From Microbacteriaceae bacterium (GTDB lineage Bacteria > Actinomycetota > Actinomycetes > Actinomycetales > Microbacteriaceae): a stretch of 64,000 bases of DNA. The DNA is taken from positions 109,197 through 173,196 of the forward strand of contig JAHEGG010000004.1 of the NCBI GenBank assembly GCA_024639845.1, read 5' to 3'. The notes beneath the pieces were generated by a model that was not told the DNA's origin, ran no database searches, and saw nothing but the letters and a program-made list of their open reading frames with translations. Both the position numbers and the translations under genes were made by a program. Shown in pieces: positions 16,837 to 27,842 of the stretch. Position 1 is the stretch's first letter, and the number at the start of each line of letters is the position of its first letter.

Positions 16837-18225
16837 CTACTTCTCCAGCGCCCTGAGCAGGTCGGGAACCATACGGTACACATCGCCACAACCCATGGTG
16901 ACGATGAAGTCGCCGTCGTGCGCGAGGCCAGCCGCTACAGCCGGTGCGTCATCCCAGTTTGGAACATAGTGAACCTGAGCTTGGTCGGCGAATGAGTCGG
17001 AGACCAGCACTCCCGTGACGCCGGGTTCTGGGTCTTCTCTAGCCGCGTAGATGTCGAGCACGACCACCTGATCACTAGCCGAAAGCGCCTCGGCAAACTC
17101 GCGATGCATAAGTCGGGTTCTCGAATAAAGGTGCGGCTGAAAAACTGTGATCAGTTTGCCATCGCCAACCACGGCTCGGGCAGCCTTGAGCGCAGCGCTG
17201 ACCTCGGTTGGGTGGTGTGCAAAATCGTCATAAACTCGCACTCCCCTGCGCTCACCGTGAAGTTCAAAACGGCGTTCGGTGCCAGCGAAGGTTGCAATCT
17301 CGGCCAGTGCGGCTCCTGCCTCGAAGCCAAGGCCGGTCAAGACCGCCAACGCTCCCGCGGCGTTAATGGCGTTGTGCTCGCCAGGGATGTTCAGCTCGGC
17401 ACTGTGGCGAACGCCATCCACTGCGACGGTGAAAGACACATGGGCACCACTCGCATCTACCTCGGTCAAGCAAACCTTGGCCGACTCGGAACGACCAAAT
17501 GTGATCACACGCTTTTCGCGAAGCAGCTCGGTAACGCGAACCGCACCGGGGTCGTCTGCAGAAATAGCTACGAATTCTTTGGCGCCCTGTGCGAACTTTG
17601 CAAACTCGGCCTCAAAGGCTTCGAGTGAGCCGTAGTGATCTAGGTGGTCTGGGTCGACGTTTGTGATCAGCGCGATCGCAGTGTCGTAATGCAGAAAAGA
17701 GCCATCAGACTCATCGGCTTCGATGACAAAGAGGTCGTCTTTTCCCGCGGCCGAGGATGCTCCTAGCGCCGCGATTACGCCACCGTTCACGAACGATGGG
17801 CTGACACCGAGTTCGAGCAGAGCGGTAATGATCATCCCGGTGCTTGTCGTTTTGCCGTGCGCGCCTGCGACAGCGACCAAACGGTGCTTAGTGGTCAGAT
17901 ATGCCAGAGCTTGAGAACGGTGAATAACCGGGATGCCGCGCTCTTTCGCGAGCACATACTCAGGGTTGGTCGGCCAGAGGGCGGATGTGACCACCACCGT
18001 ATCTGGATTGCCTAGATGTTCCGCGGCGTGACCGATATGGATTTCTGCCCCAAGTTCGCGCAGAGCGGCCACGTTTGAGGTGTCACGCAGGTCACTTCCC
18101 GTGACCTTGTGCCCCATTCCGAGCAAGATGCGGGCGATGCCACTCATACCGGAGCCACCGATACCAACGAAATGAACGGTACCCAGGTCGTCTGGAACGG
18201 GCTGTGAGAAATCTGGCTTGATCAT
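16837..18225 (-). CDS. murC: UDP-N-acetylmuramate--L-alanine ligase
   Basis: It adds L-alanine to UDP-MurNAc using ATP, the first amino-acid step of peptidoglycan precursor synthesis. The 462-residue protein has the Rossmann-like UDP domain ([15 protein letters not shown], 18-32), the ATP loop [10 protein letters not shown] (120-129) and the usual [15 protein letters not shown] segment ([11 protein letters not shown]) late in the chain. I chose ATG 18225 over an upstream start at 18339 because homology begins there; the longer frame would overlap murG. The Shine-Dalgarno sequence is weak. Confidence 0.96.
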   Translation of the reverse strand: MIKPDFSQPVPDDLGTVHFVGIGGSGMSGIARILLGMGHKVTGSDLRDTSNVAALRELGAEIHIGHAAEHLGNPDTVVVTSALWPTNPEYVLAKERGIPVIHRSQALAYLTTKHRLVAVAGAHGKTTSTGMIITALLELGVSPSFVNGGVIAALGASSAAGKDDLFVIEADESDGSFLHYDTAIALITNVDPDHLDHYGSLEAFEAEFAKFAQGAKEFVAISADDPGAVRVTELLREKRVITFGRSESAKVCLTEVDASGAHVSFTVAVDGVRHSAELNIPGEHNAINAAGALAVLTGLGFEAGAALAEIATFAGTERRFELHGERRGVRVYDDFAHHPTEVSAALKAARAVVGDGKLITVFQPHLYSRTRLMHREFAEALSASDQVVVLDIYAAREDPEPGVTGVLVSDSFADQAQVHYVPNWDDAPAVAAGLAHDGDFIVTMGCGDVYRMVPDLLRALEK

Positions 18226-18265
18226 GGTTATCAGTTGAAGACTAGACGGCAAGAGCCTCTGAAGC

Positions 18266-19336
18266 TCACAACACGCCCGCAACGAGTTCGAACAGGCGCT
18301 TAGTGCCGTCAATAACACCGACCGAACGGGCTTTTTCACTCATCTGCTTGAGCAGACGATGGTTCGAAACGAGAGGCACGACCTCGCTCGATAGGTATTC
18401 CGGAGTGAAATCTCGGTCGAGCACGACACGCCCACCACCTGCCTCCGAGACATCCTTGGCATTAAGCGCTTGTTCCCCATTGCCGGCCGGATAAGGAACA
18501 TAAACGGCAGGAAGGCCTAGTGCCGCGAACTCACTCACCGTGGCCGCCCCCGCCCTAGCGATGGCAAGATCAGCGGAGGCTATAGCTAGATCCATCCGAT
18601 CGCAGTAGGCGATCCGCTTGTAATGCGGCTCATCCACCTCGCCTAGATCAGAACGATCTCCCATGATGTGAAGCACCTGAATCCCGGCCGCTTTGAGAAC
18701 CGTGCGCGATGCATCCACGGTTTCATTGATGCGCTTAGCGCCAAGAGAGCCCCCGGTGACCAACACCGTGGTGGTATCTGCATCTAGGCCGAAATGCTGT
18801 CGAGCCTCACTGCGCACCGCCTCAATATTCAGGTTCTCGACCTCTGCTCGAAGTGGCATCCCGACAAAAATCGAGTCTTTTAGCCCAAGAGCTGACCTGA
18901 AGGCGACGCCAGTTGCTGTGGCAAAGCTAGCAGCTCGCCGATTGGCCAGGCCCGGCAGAGCGTTGGCTTCGTGAATCACAAGTGGCGTCTTAGTTTTTCT
19001 GGCTGCCTCATATGCTGGCGCACTGGCGTAGCCACCAAAACCGACCACAACATCGATCGATTCGTCACGAATGAGACGCTCGACTTGCTTCACGGCCTTG
19101 CTAAATCGAGCCGGAAAGGTCAACGCGTAGGCATTTAGCTTTCGGGGAAAGGGCAACCGCTCGACGGTTTTGAGTTCGAACCCGCGCAACGGCACGAGCC
19201 GCGACTCCAACCCCTCCTGTGTGCCTAGCGCGATCACTCGAGCCTCGGGTTCCTGAGCGCGAATGAACTCTGCTAGAGCTAATAACGGATTAACGTGTCC
19301 AGCAGTTCCGCCTCCTGCGAGCAGATAGTTAGTCAT
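18266..19336 (-). CDS. murG: UDP-GlcNAc--undecaprenyl-pyrophosphoryl-MurNAc-pentapeptide GlcNAc transferase
   Basis: It converts lipid I to lipid II on the inner face of the membrane. The 356-residue GT28 enzyme begins with the acceptor-side glycine loop [17 protein letters not shown] (5-21). [12 protein letters not shown] starts the C-terminal UDP-GlcNAc domain, and [25 protein letters not shown] is the donor-binding helix. The start overlaps the ftsW stop by 4 bp (ATGA). Confidence 0.96.
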   Translation of the reverse strand: MTNYLLAGGGTAGHVNPLLALAEFIRAQEPEARVIALGTQEGLESRLVPLRGFELKTVERLPFPRKLNAYALTFPARFSKAVKQVERLIRDESIDVVVGFGGYASAPAYEAARKTKTPLVIHEANALPGLANRRAASFATATGVAFRSALGLKDSIFVGMPLRAEVENLNIEAVRSEARQHFGLDADTTTVLVTGGSLGAKRINETVDASRTVLKAAGIQVLHIMGDRSDLGEVDEPHYKRIAYCDRMDLAIASADLAIARAGAATVSEFAALGLPAVYVPYPAGNGEQALNAKDVSEAGGGRVVLDRDFTPEYLSSEVVPLVSNHRLLKQMSEKARSVGVIDGTKRLFELVAGVL

Positions 19337-20559
19337 CGACGCCGCTTTCGAGCTGGCACCGGACCGAGTCTATGGTTTTCTCGTTCGATTCCAAACACCA
19401 AACCGAGCGCCATCAAGTTGGCGACCATGGATGAACCACCCGCCGATATCAGCGGAAGTGGTACACCCAAAACAGGAAGCAACGTCAGCACCACCGACAG
19501 GTTGATTACGGCCTGCATGACAATCCAGAACATGACGCCGAGCACGACCATCCGTGAATAAAGATCGTGGGTGCGCATGGCGATTCTTATAAGAATGAGA
19601 GCGAGCGCGAAGAACACCGCGATTACTAAAAATGCGCCAATCAAACCCATCTCCTCGCCGATGATGGCGAAGATGAAGTCGTTTTCGGCTTCTGGAATCC
19701 AACTCCACTTAAGTTTCGACTGCCCCAAACCGACACCGGTAAACCCTCCGGCGGCGAATGCCCAAACGCCGTGAGTCGATTGCCAGTTAAAGTCGTTCGG
19801 GTCTGGAGCACTTGGGTTCAACCAAGCCATGACTCGACCCATTCGAGATGGGGACGAAATCATGATCGCGGGAATCGCGATTGCTGCCAACACAGAAACG
19901 GCCGAAATAATTGGGCGAGGCATGCCGGCGGCAATCAGCATTCCAATCGTGATGATCGCCATCACGATTACCGTTCCCACGTCTTTTCCAAGCAAAACCG
20001 TGAACGCGATGGCCCCGCCGACTACGATTGCCGGCCACCAGACCCTGCGAGGGTCATCGAATTCGTGCTGTCGACTGGCTAAAAACTGAGCCAGGATGAT
20101 GATCAGGCATATCTTAAGAAACTCCGAGGGCTGCACCGTGAAGCCGAGAATGGTGATCCAGTTCTTATTTCCGTTCACTTCGGTGCCTAGTGGAGTGAAC
20201 ACGACGAGAAGCTGAGTTACCAAAACCACTAGCCCAAACGGGCCGAGAAGCCTTTTGATGGCAGAGCTCGGAAGCGTCGAAATGAACGCCAAACCAAGAA
20301 AACCAACAATCGCCGAGAAAGCTTGTTTGCCAAAGATTGAGAAGGCATTGTTGTTTGACTTCAAAGCATCGACGAACGAAGACGAAAGCACCATGAGCAC
20401 GCCGAATGCAGACAAGAACAGCACGACTCCGAGCAGCTGATAAAACTCACGTGATTGAGCCTTAAATACGTTTCCGGCCCAGTTGCTGATCCCCTCAGCG
20501 ATAGCCTGGGAGTCGATTTTGGGCCGCTTGGCGGCGGTTCTAGTTCTAGCCATTGGCAT
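19333..20559 (-). CDS. ftsW: Septal peptidoglycan polymerase FtsW
   Basis: A SEDS-family glycosyltransferase that polymerises lipid II at the septum together with FtsI. The 408-residue protein has a basic cytoplasmic N-terminus, about ten hydrophobic segments, and conserved SEDS stretches such as NGNKNWI, VQPSEFLKICLIIILA, LGQSKLKWSWIPEAENDFIFAIIGEE and PVLGVPLPLISAGGSS. The short C-terminus ends RKRRR. The start overlaps murD by 14 bp; an ATG at 20553 is an alternative. Confidence 0.96.
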   Translation of the reverse strand: MPMARTRTAAKRPKIDSQAIAEGISNWAGNVFKAQSREFYQLLGVVLFLSAFGVLMVLSSSFVDALKSNNNAFSIFGKQAFSAIVGFLGLAFISTLPSSAIKRLLGPFGLVVLVTQLLVVFTPLGTEVNGNKNWITILGFTVQPSEFLKICLIIILAQFLASRQHEFDDPRRVWWPAIVVGGAIAFTVLLGKDVGTVIVMAIITIGMLIAAGMPRPIISAVSVLAAIAIPAIMISSPSRMGRVMAWLNPSAPDPNDFNWQSTHGVWAFAAGGFTGVGLGQSKLKWSWIPEAENDFIFAIIGEEMGLIGAFLVIAVFFALALILIRIAMRTHDLYSRMVVLGVMFWIVMQAVINLSVVLTLLPVLGVPLPLISAGGSSMVANLMALGLVFGIERENHRLGPVPARKRRR

Positions 20560-22018
20560 TTCCGATCAAGTTTCTTACCGCATTCGCAAACTGCGTGCCA
20601 CGGTCGGCATAGTCCTTAAATTGGTCCATCGAGGCAGAGGATGGCGCGAGCAAAACCGTATCGCCCGGCTGAGCGAGGTTTGAAGCCGCCTCAACCGCGT
20701 ATGGCATCACCTGAGTGTTGTCTTCGACATTAATTTCGATTACAGGAACCTCTGGGGCGACTGCTGCCAGAGCCGCCAAAACCGCCTCACGCTCTCTGCC
20801 GATCACAACTGCCCCGCGCAATTTCTTGGCGAAGCGTTCAACCAGCGGTGTGATGTCGACGCCTTTGAGCAGACCGCCAACCATCCACACCACCGAGTCA
20901 AATGATGACAGCGAAGCTGCGGTGGCGTGCGGGTTCGTCGCCTTTGAGTCATCAATCCAGGTAACGCCGTTCGACTGTGCAACAAGTTCGATTCGATGTT
21001 TATCTAGCCTGAAATCTCGAATAGCCTGCCCGATTGCAATCGGTTCAACATCGCAGGCGCGAGCCAGAGCAGATGCAGCCGCAACGTTGGCCAGCAGATG
21101 CGGCGTAAGCACCCCGATTTGACCAAGGTCTTCGAGGGTGGCTAACTCGAGCGCTTCATCCCTGCGGTTTTCGAGAAAGGCTCTATCGCAGAGGATGTCA
21201 TCGGAGTAGCCCACCTGGCTGACTCGCGGAACACCGACCGTGAATCCGATGGCACGACAACCCTCGATAACTTCGGCATCTTCGAGCAGTCGCACGGTGG
21301 CGGCATCCCCGGCGTTATAAACACCTGCGACCTTGCTGTTGGCATAGACCTTGCCCTTGGCTGTCTGGTAAGCCTCAAAAGAACCGTGCCAGTCGATGTG
21401 ATCGTGGTCGATATTTAGCAGAGCCGAAGCTATGGGGCTCACCCAACGCAAATAATGAAGCTGAAAACTTGAGATCTCGACAACCAGAAAATCGAATCCT
21501 TCTGGATCGCGAATGCAATCGAGAATCGGGGTTCCGATGTTGCCGCAGGATGACGCTCGATGGCCACCGGCTTGAAGCATGGCGGTGGTCAACTGCGTGG
21601 TCGTGGTTTTGCCATTGGTGCCGGTGATTAGAACCCATTCGGCAACCCGACTCGTCTTGTCTCTCAAACGCCAGGCGAGATCGATGTCTACCCAAACCTC
21701 GATGTTGTTGTCGCCAGCCCAAACTATGAGTGGAGCATCCGGTTTCACACCCGGCGAGGTGACCACCAGTTCCGGGGCAAACTCAACGAGTTGCGCAGGC
21801 ACACCGGAGGCAGCCTGACCGGTGACGTGCGAAACGCCGATTACGTCGAGGATGTCTACGAGCTCGGCCTCCGCCTTTTCGGCGACAACGAGCACGTTGC
21901 AGCCGAGTTCGGCCAAAGTATCGGCAACTGAAAATCCGGTCACCCCGAGTCCAATCACGGCGACTCGGAGGCCTTTCCAGTCAGAATGCCAGCTGGTGAG
22001 ATTGCTTAGGCTGGCCAT
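20546..22018 (-). CDS. murD: UDP-N-acetylmuramoyl-L-alanine--D-glutamate ligase
   Basis: It adds D-glutamate to UDP-MurNAc-L-Ala. The 490-residue protein shows the N-terminal Rossmann glycine motif VIGLGVTGFSVADTL, the ATP loop ITGTNGKTTTTQL and the C-terminal WIDDSKATNPHATAASL. I use ATG 22018, 4 nt after the mraY stop; the extension to 22072 would lie inside mraY. Confidence 0.96.
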   Translation of the reverse strand: MASLSNLTSWHSDWKGLRVAVIGLGVTGFSVADTLAELGCNVLVVAEKAEAELVDILDVIGVSHVTGQAASGVPAQLVEFAPELVVTSPGVKPDAPLIVWAGDNNIEVWVDIDLAWRLRDKTSRVAEWVLITGTNGKTTTTQLTTAMLQAGGHRASSCGNIGTPILDCIRDPEGFDFLVVEISSFQLHYLRWVSPIASALLNIDHDHIDWHGSFEAYQTAKGKVYANSKVAGVYNAGDAATVRLLEDAEVIEGCRAIGFTVGVPRVSQVGYSDDILCDRAFLENRRDEALELATLEDLGQIGVLTPHLLANVAAASALARACDVEPIAIGQAIRDFRLDKHRIELVAQSNGVTWIDDSKATNPHATAASLSSFDSVVWMVGGLLKGVDITPLVERFAKKLRGAVVIGREREAVLAALAAVAPEVPVIEINVEDNTQVMPYAVEAASNLAQPGDTVLLAPSSASMDQFKDYADRGTQFANAVRNLIGNANG

Positions 22019-22022
22019 CGAT

Positions 22023-23123
22023 TTATCCGTAGGTCCACTCGAGATAGAACAATCCGATGCCGAAGAGCACACACAGTCCGCTGACGATCCAGAAACGAAT
22101 CACGATCGTGATCTGGGCCCAGCCCTTTAGCTCGAAATGATGGTGCAGCGGGCTCATCAGGAACACTCTTCGGCCGATGCCAGTGGTCCATTTGGTGATT
22201 TTGAAAAATACACGCTGGATGATGACCGAACCGGTCACAATCACGAAGAGTCCGCCGACCAGAACGAGCATCATTTCGGTGCGCGACAGGATCGCCAATG
22301 CGGCTAGCACACCGCCGAGGCCGAGTGAACCGGTGTCACCCATAAAGATTTGAGCGGGGCTAGTGTTCCACCACAAAAAGCCGATAAGCGAACCAACCAC
22401 GGCCGATGCAACGACGGCTAGATCCAGAGGATCTCTGACTTGATAGCAGTTACTCAGATTCTCAACCACGGTCGAGCACGACTGGTTGAACTGCCAGAAA
22501 CCGATGACCACATAGGAGCCGATAGCCATGATGCTTGCACCGGTTGCCAGACCATCTAGACCATCAGCGATGTTGACACCGTTTGAGGTTCCAGACACCA
22601 GCAGATAGAACCAGAGTGCGAGCAGAATGCTGCCAACAACGCCGCCAAAGGTCAGGAACGAGAAATTGGTGTCGCGAAATACCGAAATGAACGAAGATGC
22701 TGGGAGCAAACCGTCTTCGTTGGGGGTTCGAAGGGCAAACCAGGTGAAGACCAGCGAAACGATCGCTTGTCCCGCCATCTTCGCCCAGCCGGAAAGCCCG
22801 AGACTTCGTTGTTTGTGGGTCTTTATGTAGTCGTCGACAAAGCCGACCAAACCAAGCCCCACCATCATGAAGAGCGCCAGATAAGCAGAAATCGTTGGAA
22901 CTTCGAAGTTCACTGCCTTCGAAATGAAATAGCCGATAACGGCACCCAAGATGATGACGATTCCGCCCATGGTCGGAGTGCCACGCTTGGTGTGGTGACT
23001 CTGGGGGCCATCGTCGCGGATGAACTGCCCCCACTGCAATCTCTTAAATAACCAGATGAAAACCGGAGTCAAAAAGAGCGTGAACGCCATGCCGATAGCG
23101 CCAGCAACGAGGATCGCTCTCAT
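22023..23123 (-). CDS. mraY: Phospho-MurNAc-pentapeptide transferase
   Basis: It transfers phospho-MurNAc-pentapeptide to undecaprenyl phosphate, forming lipid I in the membrane. The 366-residue protein has about ten transmembrane segments. Catalytic and signature segments include [30 protein letters not shown] (the aspartate pair), [24 protein letters not shown] and the C-terminal [12 protein letters not shown] histidine motif. The start overlaps the murF stop by 4 bp. Confidence 0.97.
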   Translation of the reverse strand: MRAILVAGAIGMAFTLFLTPVFIWLFKRLQWGQFIRDDGPQSHHTKRGTPTMGGIVIILGAVIGYFISKAVNFEVPTISAYLALFMMVGLGLVGFVDDYIKTHKQRSLGLSGWAKMAGQAIVSLVFTWFALRTPNEDGLLPASSFISVFRDTNFSFLTFGGVVGSILLALWFYLLVSGTSNGVNIADGLDGLATGASIMAIGSYVVIGFWQFNQSCSTVVENLSNCYQVRDPLDLAVVASAVVGSLIGFLWWNTSPAQIFMGDTGSLGLGGVLAALAILSRTEMMLVLVGGLFVIVTGSVIIQRVFFKITKWTTGIGRRVFLMSPLHHHFELKGWAQITIVIRFWIVSGLCVLFGIGLFYLEWTYG

Positions 23124-24514
23124 TCTTCAACTCCCATGAGTTTGTCGCCCAGGTGCCTGAGGTTCGCCGATTTTGACGACTTCACCAAAACGATATCGTT
23201 CGACCTAAGCATTCCACGAACATGCTCGAAAGCCTCGTCAATCGACTCAAAGAATTTGCTTTCGCCGTCCCAGGAGCCCTCCTGAGTGGCCCCCATGTGA
23301 ATCAGTTTGGCTCCGCTGCCCACAACGATAAGTTGATCGATGTTCAGGCGTACCACAAGCCGGCCGATGCCATCGTGTGACTCTGCGGAGTAGCTGCCGA
23401 GCTCGGCCATCTCACCGAGCACAGCCAAGGTGCGTCGCCCGGTTTCTCGGCCAAGCGTGGCAAGGGTCTGCAAAGCGGCTCGCATCGACTCTGGAGAGGC
23501 GTTGTAGGCGTCGTTGATAACTGCGATTCCGTCTTGTTCCTTGAGCTGCATGCGCCAACGTTCGGCAAGAGGTATCTCTGCTAGAACTTCAAGAACGCGA
23601 ACCCGATCCAACCCGAGCGAGTCGGCCACCGCAATGGTTGCCAGAGCATTCATGATTTGGTGTTCGCCCAAAATTCGAAGTCCGATTTCTGATTCGGTGT
23701 GATCTGGATAAACCAGAGTCGCGTGTGTTCCAGAAAGGGCGACCCTTGAACCCACTGCCCGATAATCAGAATCTGATGTTCCGAAGGAAACCTTGCGACC
23801 GCCGAAACGCGAGGCCATATCTATGCAATAGCCATCATCCGCGTTGTAGACAAGCACGCCACCTTCGCGGATGTTGGCCACCAGTTCTTCTTTGATCTTC
23901 GCAGTGACTTCGATACCACCGAACTCGCCAGCGTGGGCCATGCCAACCTTGAGTTCGACACCGATGTCTGGTCTACACATCTTGGCTAGGTAGTCGATGC
24001 TGCCCAGTCCGTCGGCACCGAGTTCGACCACGAGGAATCGTGTGGATTCGTTGGCAAGAAGCATCGAGATCGGAGCTCCAACTTCGTTGTTGAATGACTC
24101 TCGTGGAGCGATGGTGTTGCCGAATTGGCTAAGCACGGCATTCAACATGTTCTTGGTCGAAGTCTTGCCGTTAGAACCCGTTACCCCGATCACGGTTAGG
24201 TTGCCAAGTTTTCTAAGTTTGGTGATAACCGCGGTGGCCAACTGACCAAGTGCAAGAACGACGTCATCAACGACAACAACTGGGATGTCTTGCTCGACCT
24301 CGCGTTGCGCCAAGGCTGCCGTGGCACCCGCGGCGGCGGCCGAGGCGATAAACAGGTGGCCGTCGGTCACCTCACCGGGTTTGGCAACAAACAAGAAGCC
24401 TGGGCCCACTCGTCGAGAATCGGTTTCTACACCGGCAAAAACCTCGACCGAGGCATCCCCGATGATTTTTCCGCCGGTGATTTCGGCTAGTTCGGCAACA
24501 GAAATTCGAATCAT
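23120..24514 (-). CDS. murF: UDP-MurNAc-tripeptide--D-alanyl-D-alanine ligase
   Basis: It completes the cytoplasmic peptidoglycan precursor by adding D-Ala-D-Ala. The 464-residue protein begins [20 protein letters not shown]; the ATP loop is [14 protein letters not shown], and [16 protein letters not shown] is the C-terminal family motif. The ATG at 24514 overlaps the murE stop by 4 bp (ATGA), and homology starts there, so the longer frame to 24619 is rejected. Confidence 0.96.
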   Translation of the reverse strand: MIRISVAELAEITGGKIIGDASVEVFAGVETDSRRVGPGFLFVAKPGEVTDGHLFIASAAAAGATAALAQREVEQDIPVVVVDDVVLALGQLATAVITKLRKLGNLTVIGVTGSNGKTSTKNMLNAVLSQFGNTIAPRESFNNEVGAPISMLLANESTRFLVVELGADGLGSIDYLAKMCRPDIGVELKVGMAHAGEFGGIEVTAKIKEELVANIREGGVLVYNADDGYCIDMASRFGGRKVSFGTSDSDYRAVGSRVALSGTHATLVYPDHTESEIGLRILGEHQIMNALATIAVADSLGLDRVRVLEVLAEIPLAERWRMQLKEQDGIAVINDAYNASPESMRAALQTLATLGRETGRRTLAVLGEMAELGSYSAESHDGIGRLVVRLNIDQLIVVGSGAKLIHMGATQEGSWDGESKFFESIDEAFEHVRGMLRSNDIVLVKSSKSANLRHLGDKLMGVEE

Positions 24515-26064
24515 GACCAGCCGTATTCTTTCAGTGCCGCGCGCGCTTCGGCTCGAGCCGAATAGATCGTGCGAACTCCACGAATGTCTCGATAATCCTG
24601 ATGACCTGGGCCGGCCCAAAGGATTGCATCGCCGGGTTGAGCAAGGCTAACTGCCTTGCGAATCGCGGCTTCAGGCGGACTTACCTCGAAAATCTCGAGT
24701 TCTGGTCGGGCAGCCCGTGCAGAATCAACTAGGGTTTTGCGAATTGAAGCGGGATCTTCGAACCGGGGGTGGTGGTCGGTGATTACAAGTTGGTCGCAAC
24801 CTTCGGCGGCGACTCGCGCCATGTCCGGCCGCTTGGTTGCATCTCGATCTCCATCGGCACCGAACACCATGATGACTTTGCCCTTGGTGACCTTTCTGAC
24901 GGCAGCCAGCGTGTTAAGAAATGCGTCTGGACTGTGACCAAAATCGACATAGACATCCGGACCTGTTGCACCGGTTACCCGTTCGGTTCGGCCAGGCATA
25001 TAAACCTTGATGCCGCCAGCTATCGCATCTGAAATCGAGTCAAACGAATAACCACCTTCAACCAGCATTGCTACGGCGAGCCCGGCATTCGAAGCCATGT
25101 GCGCACCAATCATGGGCAGCGATGTTGCGAGCGTGCCTTGGGGTCCCGTGATATCAAAGCTCGTGGTCGCTGGCAATTCCGAAGTGATGGCAACTCGGTA
25201 ATCGGCGGGGATCTCAGGCCTAAGAGTGACTGTTGTCACTGGGATGTTTGCTGCTGCCACGACTTTTGCGCCAAAGCTCGAGTCGAGACAGACCACAGCT
25301 CGTTCTGCCCTGCCGTCGGTAAATAAACCGAGTTTTGCGCTCAGGTAATCATCCATGTCGCGGTAGTCATCCAGATGGTCATGGCTCAAATTGGTGAATC
25401 CAGCCACATCGAAGTGAAGCCCGTCGACACGAAGTTGGGTTAGTGCTTGCGCAGACACTTCTACCGCAACCGCCGAAACACCTTTTTCTTTCATACGGGC
25501 GATAAGGGCCTGCATTTCGGTGCTCTCGGGAGTGGTTAGGCGGCTGACGATCACCTCGCCGGCGATGTGACGCTCGGCGGTTGAGGTTAGACCGGTGACC
25601 TCGCCGAGCTGTCTGAGAATGGCTTCGAGGATGTAACTCGTTGAGGTTTTGCCGTTGGTTCCGGTTGTCGCAAAAAGTTTCGGCATAGTGCCAGGAAGGT
25701 TGCCATAGACATAAGCTGCCAGATCACCCATGTGCTTTCTTGGCTCCTCTAGAAGGAGCATAGGGACAGACGGTTCGCCCAGTTCTGCATGGATGATCAT
25801 CAAGCCTGCTCGGTCGGTGACTATAGCAGCAGCCCCGAGCTCCAACGCTTTGGCGGTGAATTTTGCACCGTGGGTTTTCAACCCCGGCATGGCCACGAAC
25901 AAATCGCCAGCGCGAAGATCGTTGGTGTTCATCGAAATTCCGGTCAAGACAGCACCTGATTTCGAACTGGCCAGTTCTAGATGAAAGTATGCTGCGAATG
26001 CGTTCAGGTCGACTGGACGAACATGGTCAGGTCGCAGAATTGGCGGAATGGATTCGGCTACCAT
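24511..26064 (-). CDS. murE: UDP-MurNAc-dipeptide--diamino acid ligase
   Basis: It adds the third, diamino residue of the stem peptide. The 517-residue protein has the ATP loop ATTGTNGKTSTSYIL and the C-terminal motif VYVDFGHSPDAFLNTLAAV. In meso-DAP-adding MurE the substrate loop reads D-N-P-R; here the corresponding region reads TDHHPRFEDP, so N is replaced by H. Microbacteriaceae often use lysine, ornithine or diaminobutyrate in place of DAP, so the amino acid cannot be fixed from this. The ATG at 26064 shares one base with the ftsI TGA. Confidence 0.94.
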   Translation of the reverse strand: MVAESIPPILRPDHVRPVDLNAFAAYFHLELASSKSGAVLTGISMNTNDLRAGDLFVAMPGLKTHGAKFTAKALELGAAAIVTDRAGLMIIHAELGEPSVPMLLLEEPRKHMGDLAAYVYGNLPGTMPKLFATTGTNGKTSTSYILEAILRQLGEVTGLTSTAERHIAGEVIVSRLTTPESTEMQALIARMKEKGVSAVAVEVSAQALTQLRVDGLHFDVAGFTNLSHDHLDDYRDMDDYLSAKLGLFTDGRAERAVVCLDSSFGAKVVAAANIPVTTVTLRPEIPADYRVAITSELPATTSFDITGPQGTLATSLPMIGAHMASNAGLAVAMLVEGGYSFDSISDAIAGGIKVYMPGRTERVTGATGPDVYVDFGHSPDAFLNTLAAVRKVTKGKVIMVFGADGDRDATKRPDMARVAAEGCDQLVITDHHPRFEDPASIRKTLVDSARAARPELEIFEVSPPEAAIRKAVSLAQPGDAILWAGPGHQDYRDIRGVRTIYSARAEARAALKEYGWS

Positions 26065-27827
26065 CACCACTCCGTCGCAATCTTGGCCGACTTAGTTGTC
26101 GATGGTGGCACGCGATAAAGACGCAAAACCTGTTCGAAGATTCGCTTGAACGGTGGTGTTGCACCAATCGAGTTACTAACGGTGCGTGGCTTATAGACCG
26201 TGACCGCAACAACATACTTGGGGTTTTCTGCGGGGGCCATTCCGATAAACGAAATTGCGTAGCGATATCCGTAACCCTTGCCGTCTTTGATCTGAGCGGT
26301 TCCAGACTTTCCTGCAATGCGATAACCCGCAATTGCAGCGGTGCGACCGATTCCACCTTGCTCGACTACCTTCTCGAGCATGTCGATGGTTGAGCGAGCG
26401 GTCTCAGAAGAGACGGCACGCACGCCAGGCTTGATGGGGCTCGCGATCAAATTGCCCGAAGCATCCTTGCAGCCAGCGACAAGTCTTGGCTCTAAACGGA
26501 CTCCCCCGTTTGCGATGGTCTGATAGAAAAACGCGGTCTGAATCGGTGTAACAGCAATACCCTGACCAAACATCGAAGTCTTGTCGGTCATGCGGTCCCA
26601 GTCTTGCCAGTTATTGAGCAGACCAGCCGATTCACCCTCGAACTTGACATCGGTCTTTTCGCCCACACCGAATTTTTTCAGGTAGTTATAGCGCGTTTCG
26701 GTGTCAACTTTCGCTCCAAACTGAATGATTCCGGTGTTGGACGAATCTCGCAAAACTCCCGTTAGGGTCAATTTATCGAGGCCATGCATATGGCTGTCTT
26801 GGATGTATTCGCCCCAGGGCAGTCGGATTCGATAGGGCGCTTTGATCTTGGATTCTGGCGTGGCCTTGCCCTGATCGATTACGGTCGCGGCGGTCACGGT
26901 TTTCATGGTCGAGCCGGGTTCGAAAGTGGCTTGGAAGATCCTGGCCTGTCGGTCGGCGGCAGCGGAGGCACCGGGGTCGTTCGGGTCGACCGTGGGAGCT
27001 TCGGCGGCAGCGAGGATGTTACCGGTCGCAACTTCAACGACTACCGCACTTGCCCAGTCTGCTCGAAGAGTGCTCACGGTATTCACCAGCACCTGCTGGG
27101 TGTAGTACTGCAGATCCGAGTTGATCGTGAGAACTACATCCGAGCCGTTTTTAGCCTTTTGTGAAACCTGAGCACTGTTTGGAATTCGAATACCATCGGT
27201 CGCGCCTCGCTCAAAGGTTTCTTGACCGTCGATGCCGGCTAGGCAGGAGTTGTATTGCCGTTCAATACCGGCCAGAGGAGTGCCGTCGACTCCCACGAAT
27301 CCGAGCAGATTGCCAGCTACCGCTCCATCGGGATAAATGCGAGCGAGCTTCTGATCGAAATAGAGCCAAGGGATGTCGAGTTTTTGAAGCTGACGGTAGC
27401 CATCAGAGTCAACATTCTTTTTAATGCTGGCGTAATTCGAGGTACCGGTGACTTTGAGTTTGACCTCGTCGGTGGATAAGCCGAGGATTCCGGCGATTTC
27501 AGCGATTTGCTGCTCAATCGAAACCTGTACTGAGACACCGTTTAGCGTTCTGTTGATCGGCTTCACGTTGATCGGAGCTGCGTTGATGTCATAGCGATAG
27601 ACGGTTTTGGCCAACTCGTGCCCGTTGGAGTCGAGGATCGATCCGCGCACCGCAGGCAGGGTGCGGGTGACCGAACGCTTCTCTTTCGAAACCTTGTTAA
27701 TTTCGTCGGCTCTCACAACCTGAAACTCGACGAGTTTCCAACTAAATGCCACGCAGACAACAACGAGGAACATCACGAAAAAGCGAATGCGTTTGTTGCT
27801 GTCGCCGGGCTGCATGTAGCTCATCAA
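26064..27827 (-). CDS. ftsI: Septal peptidoglycan transpeptidase (PBP3/FtsI)
   Basis: A class B penicillin-binding protein that crosslinks septal peptidoglycan in partnership with FtsW. The 587-residue protein has a short cytoplasmic tail, one membrane helix (about 14-33), a pedestal domain (PAVRGSILDSNGHELA at 58-73) and the transpeptidase domain. Active-site motifs are S306-x-x-K309 in EPGSTMK, SSN (362-364) and KSGT (507-510). It lies 15 nt after the ftsL-like gene, in the normal dcw position. Confidence 0.97.
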   Translation of the reverse strand: MMSYMQPGDSNKRIRFFVMFLVVVCVAFSWKLVEFQVVRADEINKVSKEKRSVTRTLPAVRGSILDSNGHELAKTVYRYDINAAPINVKPINRTLNGVSVQVSIEQQIAEIAGILGLSTDEVKLKVTGTSNYASIKKNVDSDGYRQLQKLDIPWLYFDQKLARIYPDGAVAGNLLGFVGVDGTPLAGIERQYNSCLAGIDGQETFERGATDGIRIPNSAQVSQKAKNGSDVVLTINSDLQYYTQQVLVNTVSTLRADWASAVVVEVATGNILAAAEAPTVDPNDPGASAAADRQARIFQATFEPGSTMKTVTAATVIDQGKATPESKIKAPYRIRLPWGEYIQDSHMHGLDKLTLTGVLRDSSNTGIIQFGAKVDTETRYNYLKKFGVGEKTDVKFEGESAGLLNNWQDWDRMTDKTSMFGQGIAVTPIQTAFFYQTIANGGVRLEPRLVAGCKDASGNLIASPIKPGVRAVSSETARSTIDMLEKVVEQGGIGRTAAIAGYRIAGKSGTAQIKDGKGYGYRYAISFIGMAPAENPKYVVAVTVYKPRTVSNSIGATPPFKRIFEQVLRLYRVPPSTTKSAKIATEW

Positions 27828-27842
27828 GCCCTCTTTTCGCGT

